64,000 nt of DNA from Wenyingzhuangia aestuarii (GTDB lineage: Bacteria > Bacteroidota > Bacteroidia > Flavobacteriales > Flavobacteriaceae): NCBI RefSeq assembly GCF_011927765.1, contig NZ_JAATJG010000011.1, positions 81,620 through 145,619 on the forward strand, given 5' to 3'. Under the pieces are notes generated by a model. The model was not told the DNA's origin. It was given only the letters and a program-made list of their open reading frames with translations, and did not search any database. Shown here in pieces: positions 9,767-17,967 of this stretch. A program made the position numbers and the translations under genes. Every line of letters begins with the position of its first letter. The stretch's first letter is position 1.

Positions 9767-11650
9767 ATGAAAACTAACATCATTAATAAATTGATACCGT
9801 TGTTACTGCTTGTCTTTATAGTACAGGCTTGTAGTGATGATTTTTTAGAACAAACAAATCCAAATGCTTTAACAACAGCAAGTTTTTGGAAAAATACTTC
9901 GGATTTAAATAAAGGATTAAACTCTGTGTATAGTGCTTTAAAAGATGAAGATATTTCAGGAATTCTTTTTGAGTTTTTTAGAACAGATCTTGCAGTACAC
10001 AATTCATTTAGACAAAATGGTAATGAAAATGCATTTTACGATCAAGATTTTGATTTAACAACCAAGGATATAGAGAACAAATGGAATGCTTTGTATTTAG
10101 GGATTTTTAGGGCCAACCAAGTGGTGGTTGCTTATGAAAGATTAAAACCTACTTTTTCTACTACAGACACACAAGAACAGGCTTTAAGAATTGTAGCACA
10201 AGCAAGAACAATTAGAGGGTACTTGTACTATGTTTTAAATACAAGCTTTAATAATGGTAACGTGCCTTTGTTAGACTTTATACCTAAAGATTTTGCAGAC
10301 TTTCAACAAGCAATGTCAACATCACAAGCTGTAAAAGATTTTTACAGAGCAGATTTGCAATTTGGTTTAGAAAATTTACCCAAAACATATGCTGAATGGG
10401 AAGATATTGGTTCGGGAAATTTAGGAAGAGTAACAGGAGGGTTTTGTGAAGCAATGATTGGGAAGAGTTATGTAATGGAGAATAAATTTACTGAAGCAAT
10501 TCCTTATTTAAAAAATGTAATAGATAATTACGGATATGCTTTAACACCAGATTTAGCAGATTGTATTACTGGTACAAATGAGTTTAGTTCAGAATCTATT
10601 TTTGAAGTTAATTATACTACAGATTTAAATTTAGTTGTGAATGGAGAGAAAACATTATCTCATAAAATAACTCACTTTTTAGCAAACGGAAATGTACAAC
10701 CAAGTTCTTGGTTAGCTTTAAAATACAGAAAAGATGCTGTAGATCCTGTAGATCCTGCAAATCAAGTAACACGTAATGTGTACGATCCTGCAAATGGAGA
10801 TATTATAGAAACTAAAGATACTATTAGAATGTATAGTATTCGTATGGGGACTTCTATAGCTTCTGTAGATGATTTAGATTCTCCAATGTATGGAGTTCCT
10901 GCTGCCGAATATGGAAATGCAGACGGAGTAAGTCCTTTAGCAAGAATAAAACCAAATTTATTTAAAAAATTCACTCACTGGAATACTATTGGTGGTGGAG
11001 CAGGAGAAGATAGATCTACAGAGTTTAACAATAAATCTGATATTAATTTATCTGTAATACGTTTAGCAGATGTTTATTTATTATATGCAGAATGTATGAT
11101 AGAGACAAGTAACTTATCAGAAGCTCTAAAATATATTAACAGAGTTAGAAAACGTTCTCACTTAAAACTGTTAGGAAAATCTACAGAAACAGGAGCAGAG
11201 TATGCAAACGCAACAACTACTTATGTTGATGATATTGATTTTGATCCTACAAATGGAGAGCAAGAGGTTACTTTAGAAAATTTAAGAGACCATTTACGTT
11301 TTACAGAAAGACCTTTAGAGTTGGCTTTAGAAGGAGATAGAGCTGCAAATTTAAGAAGATGGGGTGTGTTTAAATCTCATTTATTAGAGTTGGCTTCTAT
11401 TAGATATGATTATTGGCATTATGAGAAAAATTTAAACGGAAAACACGGTGTTAGATATAAGTGTTTTATTACTGTGTCTGGAGAAACTCCAACAACATAT
11501 GCCTATAAAACTTCTAGTTTAACAAATCAACCTTTAGAGGTGCAAGATGTTGTGTTAGGTGCAGCAAATTTTGATGAATCTGCACATTCATACTATCCTA
11601 TTCCACAGGCAGAGGTAGATACTAATTTAAATTGGAATGAAACAAACTAA
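9767..11650 (+). CDS. SusD-like glycan-binding surface lipoprotein
   Basis: A SusD-family protein (RagB/SusD and SusD-like domains) forming the lid of the SusC transporter. I use the ATG at 9767, not the in-frame one at 9728, because the peptide then starts MKTNIINK and runs directly into a lipoprotein signal with the lipobox Cys in IVQACSDDF; the longer form puts 13 odd residues before it. TPR-like helical elements surround the binding site; typical SusD text includes NQVVVAYERL, YLLYAECM, INRVRKRS and the C-terminal FTERPLELALEGDRAANLRRWG. It lies downstream of SusC and upstream of the SusE-like gene in one operon. Confidence 0.93.
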   Translation: MKTNIINKLIPLLLLVFIVQACSDDFLEQTNPNALTTASFWKNTSDLNKGLNSVYSALKDEDISGILFEFFRTDLAVHNSFRQNGNENAFYDQDFDLTTKDIENKWNALYLGIFRANQVVVAYERLKPTFSTTDTQEQALRIVAQARTIRGYLYYVLNTSFNNGNVPLLDFIPKDFADFQQAMSTSQAVKDFYRADLQFGLENLPKTYAEWEDIGSGNLGRVTGGFCEAMIGKSYVMENKFTEAIPYLKNVIDNYGYALTPDLADCITGTNEFSSESIFEVNYTTDLNLVVNGEKTLSHKITHFLANGNVQPSSWLALKYRKDAVDPVDPANQVTRNVYDPANGDIIETKDTIRMYSIRMGTSIASVDDLDSPMYGVPAAEYGNADGVSPLARIKPNLFKKFTHWNTIGGGAGEDRSTEFNNKSDINLSVIRLADVYLLYAECMIETSNLSEALKYINRVRKRSHLKLLGKSTETGAEYANATTTYVDDIDFDPTNGEQEVTLENLRDHLRFTERPLELALEGDRAANLRRWGVFKSHLLELASIRYDYWHYEKNLNGKHGVRYKCFITVSGETPTTYAYKTSSLTNQPLEVQDVVLGAANFDESAHSYYPIPQAEVDTNLNWNETN

Positions 11651-11692
11651 TAATAGTGAACAATGCTAATTGTAATACTAAAAATATAAGAG

Positions 11693-13666
11693 ATGAAAAA
11701 TTTTAAAAATATACTTAAGTGTTTATTCTTTATGCTAATTGTAGTTAGTTGTAAAGAAGATGAGTATGAAATTCCTAATACATTTACAGATTTAATGTAT
11801 ACAACCACTTTTGGTTCTTCTTCGGATAGAGTATCAGAAGTGAATAAATTTGTATCATTTATGGATTTATCTGCAGGAGCAACTCATCACGAATGGATAA
11901 TTCCTAAAGGAGCTTTTTTCTTAAAAGGACCTATTCCTAATGGATTAAAGAATTACGATAAATATATTATCAATCCAGGAGATACTGTTTCAACTGATAA
12001 AACGGTACATGTTTTATTTAAAAAAGGAAATACCAATACAGAAATAAAAATATATAATGAATTTAATGAGTATTCAGAATTTGTAATTCCTATAGGGTGG
12101 GATGCAGTTTTAAACTCACCTATTTATGATACGACCAAAACCGTACAAAAAGGAGATAAATGGGTATATGAATATACACTTCCTGTAGATGTGTATGATA
12201 CAGTAGTAGCTGCTGCAGAAATTAAAACCATAGCAGGAGACCTTATAGATTATAAAAATTTAGACACAATTAGGTTAAAATTTGAAGATAAATTAATTTT
12301 TAATGATATAAGTGCAACACTTCCAGATAATAATGCAAGGCCAACAGCAACAAGTTGGAAATTCTATACTATCACAGATCAAGTTGAAGATAGAGTAAAT
12401 GTAGCTAGTGGAAATACAACCGAAGCTACTATAACTTTTAACAAATCTATAGGAAGTTTTAAAGGAGAATTAAAAGCAACTAGAGATAGAACTGAATTGA
12501 TTCAAGCTAGTTCTGATACCTACGTTTTTCCAGTTATTTTTAAAGTAGAACCTTTGGATGAAGATTTTACAGTTAAAGGTGCTATTGTAGAGGGTGCAGA
12601 TGATGTTATTCAAATTACAGGAAGTTCTACTTTTAAAGAATTTACAACCAATATAGCATCTCATTTTACGGTTAAAGTAGATGGTGTTTCTAAAACAATT
12701 AGTTCTGTAACTCAAAGTAGTACTAGTAAAGCAAAATTAAATATAGTATTAGAGAGTCCTTTAGTACCTGCAGATGCAACAAAAGCTACATTATCGTATG
12801 ATGGAGGAGCAGCAGATTTAGTTTCTTTAGATGCTAGAAGTTTCCAAGCGTTTACAGATGAATCAATAGAAGTTTTTGTACCATCACCAATCATTCAAAC
12901 AGGAACAATTGTAGAATCTTCAACCGATAAAATACAAGTTACTTTTGATCAAGAAATGGATGCATCAACTATACCAGTAACCAATCCAGGAGCTGCTTTT
13001 ATAGTAACACTAAACGGAGGAGTAGGAACTATTTCTAATATTTCTGTAAATGCAACAAATCCTAAAGTTTTAGACATTACTTTGGCCGAAGGAGTGTTTA
13101 GAAATGACGTAATTACAATAGCTCATAATGGAACTGGAGTAATTAGATCTATAGGTAATGGTGCTATTGCTGCATTTACTGCTCAAACAGTTGTAATGAA
13201 TCAAGATAATGTTATTGGAACTTTAGGTGATTTTGAAGGTACTGTTGCTCCAGACTGGACAGATGCAAATGGTAATGGAGAATCAACTGTAACCTTTGTA
13301 AACCCAACTCCTATTGTTGCTCCTAGTGGTTCTCAGGTAGCTTATTATCAAGCTATAGATGGAAAAAAAACAGATTTAAGAACTACAGGAACCTTCTTGT
13401 TTAAAACAGGAGTAACATACGTCTTAAAATATAAACGATATTTAAAGTCTACCAATACAACTACATTTTCTAAAATATATATTGGAGGTACTCAGATTGG
13501 TAGTGATCAATGGGGAGCTGTAGCTACAGATACTTGGACAGATTTTGAAATTGAATTTACGGTGCCTTCAGACACAAATGCTTTGGTAAGATTCCAACCA
13601 GTACCTGCTGGAGTTTGTGATATGTATCAAGATGATTTAGTGATTCATATAAAAGAAGCTAGATAA
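11693..13666 (+). CDS. SusE-like multidomain surface glycan-binding lipoprotein
   Basis: A 657-residue lipoprotein (lipobox in IVVSCKED). The N-terminal ~200 residues look PKD/Ig-like. Repeated Ig-like modules follow at ~290-500 (segments such as DKIQVTFDQEMDASTIPV, typical of bacterial Ig domains). The C-terminal ~150 residues (from GTLGDFEGTVAPDW) look like a galactose-binding/CBM jelly-roll. No catalytic motif is evident. Position after SusC-SusD and resemblance to the protein at 55320-56939 (same lipoprotein + Ig + CBM-like plan) make it a surface glycan-binding protein that would hold polysaccharide for the SusCD complex. Specificity cannot be read from the sequence. A terminator follows. 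Confidence 0.7.
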   Translation: MKNFKNILKCLFFMLIVVSCKEDEYEIPNTFTDLMYTTTFGSSSDRVSEVNKFVSFMDLSAGATHHEWIIPKGAFFLKGPIPNGLKNYDKYIINPGDTVSTDKTVHVLFKKGNTNTEIKIYNEFNEYSEFVIPIGWDAVLNSPIYDTTKTVQKGDKWVYEYTLPVDVYDTVVAAAEIKTIAGDLIDYKNLDTIRLKFEDKLIFNDISATLPDNNARPTATSWKFYTITDQVEDRVNVASGNTTEATITFNKSIGSFKGELKATRDRTELIQASSDTYVFPVIFKVEPLDEDFTVKGAIVEGADDVIQITGSSTFKEFTTNIASHFTVKVDGVSKTISSVTQSSTSKAKLNIVLESPLVPADATKATLSYDGGAADLVSLDARSFQAFTDESIEVFVPSPIIQTGTIVESSTDKIQVTFDQEMDASTIPVTNPGAAFIVTLNGGVGTISNISVNATNPKVLDITLAEGVFRNDVITIAHNGTGVIRSIGNGAIAAFTAQTVVMNQDNVIGTLGDFEGTVAPDWTDANGNGESTVTFVNPTPIVAPSGSQVAYYQAIDGKKTDLRTTGTFLFKTGVTYVLKYKRYLKSTNTTTFSKIYIGGTQIGSDQWGAVATDTWTDFEIEFTVPSDTNALVRFQPVPAGVCDMYQDDLVIHIKEAR

Positions 13667-13691
13667 TATTTTAAATAAAATATATTTTTCT

Positions 13692-13730
13692 AAAAGAGAG
13701 ACTTGTTGTAAAACAGGTCTCTCTTTTTTT
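13692..13730 (+). terminator. Intrinsic terminator of the SusCDE operon
   Basis: Stem AAAAGAGAGAC (13692-13702) with GTCTCTCTTTT (13717-13727), extended by TTGTT/AACAG pairs, then a T run. It separates SusCDE from the 13834 gene. Confidence 0.78.
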
Positions 13731-13803
13731 ATGAACTATTGATTTATAATCATTTGTGTTTGTCATAAAATCATGAGTGTCTAAAAATATCATAGTGATG
13801 TTG

Positions 13804-13830
13804 TTACTTTGAGATACTAAACAACTAACT
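13804..13830 (+). promoter_or_regulatory. Putative promoter/leader of the 13834 gene
   Basis: TTACTTTGAGATACTAAAC, nearly matching the string upstream of SusC at 6519-6545, with a TTTG -7-like core 26 bp before the start codon. Tentative. Confidence 0.35.
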
Positions 13831-13833
13831 AAA

Positions 13834-14553
13834 ATGAAAACTAAATTATTTTATAAAATAGCTCTAATATGTGGGCTTGGTCTATTTGTAATAGCTTGTG
13901 GTGGCGATAAGAGTGATGAACCAGGTGGAACTAAAGAGGAAGAATTTTCTCCTGTTTCTGCAGTTTTACTTTCTCCAGAAAAAGATGAACCCTGTAATCA
14001 AGGAAATGTTTTAGAAAATACTACTTTAAGTAAAGTAACTTTTAATTGGAATGCTTCGGAACATACAGATAGTTATATTTTAATTGTAAAAAATTTAACG
14101 GACAATTCATTTAAACAATTGCCTAGTACAAGTACCACTGCAACGTTGGATTTAACAAGAGGAGTAAGTTACGAATGGTATGTAACTTCAAAATCAGAAA
14201 ATTCATCAGAAACAGCTAAAAGCAGTACTTGGGAATTTTACAATGCAGCAGAAGGAACCCAAACACACGTACCTTATCCTGCATCTTTAATTAGTCCAGT
14301 GAATGAATCTACAACATCTTCTGCTACAGTTTTATTACAATGGAATTCGTCAGACCTTGATAACGATATTGAAAGTTATGAAGTGTATATAGGAACTTCA
14401 GAGAGTTCATTAATCAAACAATCAGCTGTTCAAACTACGGAGTTAAGCATTGTTTTAGAATCTAATACGCAATATTATTGGAAGGTTTACACCAAAGATG
14501 CTACAGGAAATATTTCTATTTCGTCTGTGTTTCAATTTACAACAGCACTTTAA
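13834..14553 (+). CDS. Surface lipoprotein with two fibronectin type III-like domains
   Basis: A 239-residue lipoprotein (signal ends at IACGGDKSD). It is built of two ~95-residue fibronectin-like beta-sandwich repeats (one ~50-135, one ~147-239; compare KVTFNWNASEHTDSYIL with TVLLQWNSSDLDNDIESY, and YEWYVTSKS with YYWKVYTKD). It has no catalytic motif. It starts a new transcript after the SusCDE terminator and is 11 bp before the large propeller gene, so the two are co-expressed. It could be a glycan-binding or adaptor protein for the propeller at the surface; that is inference from position. Confidence 0.65.
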   Translation: MKTKLFYKIALICGLGLFVIACGGDKSDEPGGTKEEEFSPVSAVLLSPEKDEPCNQGNVLENTTLSKVTFNWNASEHTDSYILIVKNLTDNSFKQLPSTSTTATLDLTRGVSYEWYVTSKSENSSETAKSSTWEFYNAAEGTQTHVPYPASLISPVNESTTSSATVLLQWNSSDLDNDIESYEVYIGTSESSLIKQSAVQTTELSIVLESNTQYYWKVYTKDATGNISISSVFQFTTAL

Positions 14554-14564
14554 TTCTATAGAGA

Positions 14565-17500
14565 ATGAAATCGTACCTAAAAATCATAATTCTTTTAATT
14601 ATGAGTACCTCAGTGTACTCACAATTAAATACAGCATATTTTCAAAAGTTACAATCAGAGAAAGTAGCCTCTAGCAATAAGTTAGAATGGCAACAGTTTG
14701 GTCCTGGAATGGCTGGGTATTGTGAAGAGTTTTGGTGTCATCCTACCGATAAAAACGTACTGTTTATGTCTCCAGACATGTATAATAGTTACGGTTCTTG
14801 GGACAATGGAGTATCTTGGCAAACCATAAAAGATGTTGATGGTACAGGAAAAGACATGAGAAGAATTCAATCCATTGTGTTTTCTCATCAAAATGCAGAT
14901 TTTGGTTTTGCTATTGATGTTCGTGGAGAGTTGTACAAAACAATGGATAGAGGTAGAACTTGGACGTTTGTAAAAAATATGGGAGGTAGACATGCAGAAC
15001 TAACCGTAGATGCTACAGATAATGGTATTTGGTACATGGGAGCGGGTGATTTTTGGAACGTAAAAGCCAATCATAGAAAACAAAATAATTTGTTAGGTTA
15101 CGTATATAATTATGCCGATTATGGGCATATATATAAAAGCACAGACAAAGGAGTTACATGGCAAAAGAAAAAAACAGGATTGCCTAGCACTTTAGATGTA
15201 GGGAGAATTATTGTAGATCCTACAAATAACAACAATGTTATTATAGCAACCAATTCAGGAGTGTATAGAAGCACCAATAAAGGAGAGTCTTGGCAATTAA
15301 GCGGAGCAGGTTTACCAAACAATTCACCAAGAGATATGACCTCTTTTTACGATGCTACTACAGGAGAATTTATTTTGTATGTGGTGGAACAAACGTTTTA
15401 TGAAAAACAAGGAAATACAGTAAATTCCAAAGGAGGAATTTATAAAAGTTTAGATGGAGGTATCAATTGGATAAATATTTCTGGAGATGTTGCTATAGAT
15501 TTAACAGAAATTAATAATTACAATACTCAAAATAAGTATTGGAGAGCAATTGCTTATTGGTTTGATATTTCTCAAGCAGAAGCTAAAAGTACCTATCCAG
15601 ATTATCCGTCTAGCGTACTTTCTGTTTTTAATAGAATTGTAGTGAATCCTAAAAATAAAGATGAAATATACATTTCTCACAACGTAAAGCACGATTATGC
15701 TTTTGGTCCTGGTGATGTTTGGAAAACAAGTGATGGAGGACAGCATTGGATAGCAACAGCAAGATCTGGTGTGTATTGGGGAGAAGATAAAAATAGCACT
15801 TACTGGACTGCAAGAAATAATCCTAAAGGAATAAATACAGAATTTGCACATTTAAAATACGAAAAGGCAACACAAGAAGAATTTTACGGAAATAGATTTT
15901 TAACCATCAATAGTCAAGGCGATGTCTTTATTTGTTTAGATCAGCAAGTAATGAGAAGTTCTGATGGTGGAGTTTCTTGGCAACAAGTTGATGATAATGA
16001 AACAGCTCCCGGTTCTGATGTTTGGGTAGGTAGAGGAGCAAGTAATTTACCAGGTAGATTTATGTTGTTAGAAACAGGAATTCCTAATAGAAAATTATTT
16101 TGTAGTGGAGAACATGGTTTGTGGGAATCTGCTGATTTGGGTAGTTATCCTAATAAAGATGCTGTGGCAGTAAAACAAATAGAAGGACAGGTGCATCACA
16201 AAGGAGCAACTTCTATTTCATCAGTAGCTGTTCATCCTAACAATCCTGATATTATTTACATTTTAATGTTTAGACAAGATCATAGAGGTCAGTTTAGACG
16301 TTCTACCGATGGTGGAAAAACATGGTCTAATCTTTCGTATCCTGTTCAATATGGAGGGAATTTGTCATCAGATAATTTATTTCAATATTCATTAACTGTT
16401 GATTATAAGAATCCTGATCATATTTATTTCTGTGTAATAGCAAACCCTATTGCAGAAGTTTCAGGTAAGTTGTTACCTGATGATTTTACAGGGTTAGGAG
16501 TATATAGAAGTCAAGATGGAGGACTTACTTGGTCTATAGAAAACACAGGGTTACCAGCAAAAGCAAGTGTACGTAGACTTAGAATGGATCCTAAAAATCC
16601 AGAAATATTATATGCAGCTCTCAATCAAGGAACGGATGGTAGTAATGGTGGTTTGTATAAAACCATTAACAAAGGAACTAGTTGGTCAAAAATAACAATT
16701 CCATCAGCTATAAAAGCCGTAAACAATGTGTTTGTAGATAGAAATAATGAATATATATACATTTCTTGTGGTAGAGAAGAAGGTTCTTTTGCAGAAGGTG
16801 GAGTTTGGAGGAGTAAAAATAAAGGAACTTCTTGGGAAAAAATATTCGACATGCCATATATCTGGCAAACAGAAACCTCTCCTATAAATCCTAATATTAT
16901 TACAGTTAATGTTCCTTTGCCACATGAAAACAAAGGAGCTACTACTTTTAATCCAGGAGCTTATATTTCTTTTGATGGAGGAATTACATGGGAAAAGGCA
17001 AATAAAAACATAGGACAGCCAGACACCATTACAGATTTTAAGCCCGATCCGGAAAATGAAAACGTTTTTTGGATTGCTTTAAAAGGAAGTGGTTGGGCAA
17101 AGGGTGTTTACCAATCTACAGAAAAAACAATAAAAATAGCGACTATAAATAATGCTTGTCCTGATGTTAGCAAAGGAGAAATTAATATAAAGGCCATCAA
17201 TTCTGGAAATTTTATAGCAGAGCTAAAAGGAAATAATGTAGATAAAGAAGAAACGTTTGTTAAAGAATTTACTTTTAAAAATTTAGCATCAGGAACGTAT
17301 ACTTTAGAAATTTCATCAACATCAGGAATTAAAGAAACTTATTTGGTGTCTATTACAGAACCACAAAGTTTAGAAGTTACTAAGAAATCAAATTCAAAAA
17401 AATTAACCTATAATTTAGGAGGAGCAGAGCAATATACTGTTGTTTTTAACAAAGAAAAATTTACGGTAACAGACAATTTTATCGAACTAGATTTAAAAAA

Positions 17501-17816
17501 CGGAATAAATTCAATTGAAATTGAAACCGATAAAAGTTGTCAAGGTGTTTTTAAAGAAGTGGTAATGTATAGCGGTTCTGTTGTGGCAAGTCCAAATCCT
17601 TTTAAGGATTTTCTTCAAATTCATTTGGGAAATGATCAAAGTGTAATGGCTAATGTTCATGTTTATAATGTTGCAGGTTTGGCAGTATTGTCTTCTGTAG
17701 TAAATTCAAAAAACAGTATGGTAAGCATAGATACATCTACTATTCCTTCTGGAGTTTATATGGTTTCTGTTAAAACAGATGAAATTCACAAGAACATAAA
17801 AATGCTAAAAATATAA
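14565..17816 (+). CDS. Large secreted Asp-box double-propeller protein (T9SS cargo), possible novel polysaccharide-active enzyme
   Basis: A 1083-residue exported protein (signal peptide to ~YSQ, residue 19). At least twelve Asp-box-like repeats run from ~75 to ~830 (e.g. SWDNGVSW, TMDRGRTW, STDKGVTW, SLDGGINW, TSDGGQHW, STDGGKTW, SQDGGLTW, SFDGGITW). That number fits two stacked propellers, as in GH74 and sortilin-type folds. A beta-rich domain follows (~860-1000), then a T9SS type A sorting tail (from SPNPFKDF, ~1010). It is a paralog of the truncated protein at the window start. No sialidase FRIP motif was seen, and GH74 catalytic aspartates cannot be placed by eye. In a PUL lacking any recognisable endo-enzyme it is a candidate extracellular depolymerase. 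A terminator follows. Confidence 0.8.
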   Translation: MKSYLKIIILLIMSTSVYSQLNTAYFQKLQSEKVASSNKLEWQQFGPGMAGYCEEFWCHPTDKNVLFMSPDMYNSYGSWDNGVSWQTIKDVDGTGKDMRRIQSIVFSHQNADFGFAIDVRGELYKTMDRGRTWTFVKNMGGRHAELTVDATDNGIWYMGAGDFWNVKANHRKQNNLLGYVYNYADYGHIYKSTDKGVTWQKKKTGLPSTLDVGRIIVDPTNNNNVIIATNSGVYRSTNKGESWQLSGAGLPNNSPRDMTSFYDATTGEFILYVVEQTFYEKQGNTVNSKGGIYKSLDGGINWINISGDVAIDLTEINNYNTQNKYWRAIAYWFDISQAEAKSTYPDYPSSVLSVFNRIVVNPKNKDEIYISHNVKHDYAFGPGDVWKTSDGGQHWIATARSGVYWGEDKNSTYWTARNNPKGINTEFAHLKYEKATQEEFYGNRFLTINSQGDVFICLDQQVMRSSDGGVSWQQVDDNETAPGSDVWVGRGASNLPGRFMLLETGIPNRKLFCSGEHGLWESADLGSYPNKDAVAVKQIEGQVHHKGATSISSVAVHPNNPDIIYILMFRQDHRGQFRRSTDGGKTWSNLSYPVQYGGNLSSDNLFQYSLTVDYKNPDHIYFCVIANPIAEVSGKLLPDDFTGLGVYRSQDGGLTWSIENTGLPAKASVRRLRMDPKNPEILYAALNQGTDGSNGGLYKTINKGTSWSKITIPSAIKAVNNVFVDRNNEYIYISCGREEGSFAEGGVWRSKNKGTSWEKIFDMPYIWQTETSPINPNIITVNVPLPHENKGATTFNPGAYISFDGGITWEKANKNIGQPDTITDFKPDPENENVFWIALKGSGWAKGVYQSTEKTIKIATINNACPDVSKGEINIKAINSGNFIAELKGNNVDKEETFVKEFTFKNLASGTYTLEISSTSGIKETYLVSITEPQSLEVTKKSNSKKLTYNLGGAEQYTVVFNKEKFTVTDNFIELDLKNGINSIEIETDKSCQGVFKEVVMYSGSVVASPNPFKDFLQIHLGNDQSVMANVHVYNVAGLAVLSSVVNSKNSMVSIDTSTIPSGVYMVSVKTDEIHKNIKMLKI

Positions 17817-17838
17817 ATAGTTAATTTCTCAATAGTCT

Positions 17839-17871
17839 AAAAAAGAGTTCCTTTTAAAGGAACTCTTTTTT
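17839..17871 (+). terminator. Intrinsic terminator after the large propeller gene
   Basis: Near-perfect inverted repeat AAAAAAGAGTTCC...GGAACTCTTTTTT with a TTTTAAA centre and a T run. Confidence 0.82.
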
Positions 17872-17967
17872 AGTTTAAATCATATCTGCTAGTTTAAAAA
17901 ACATACCAATCTTAAAGAATCTTTCTTTTTAATGTTCTTTGTTGTGTATAAATTATTCAACTAAATC

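Noticed and set aside
14565..17816. Sialidase (GH33) assignment from the BNR/Asp-box repeats
   Set aside because: Asp boxes are common to many propellers. No N-terminal FRIP arginine motif is seen and no sialic-acid genes are nearby.
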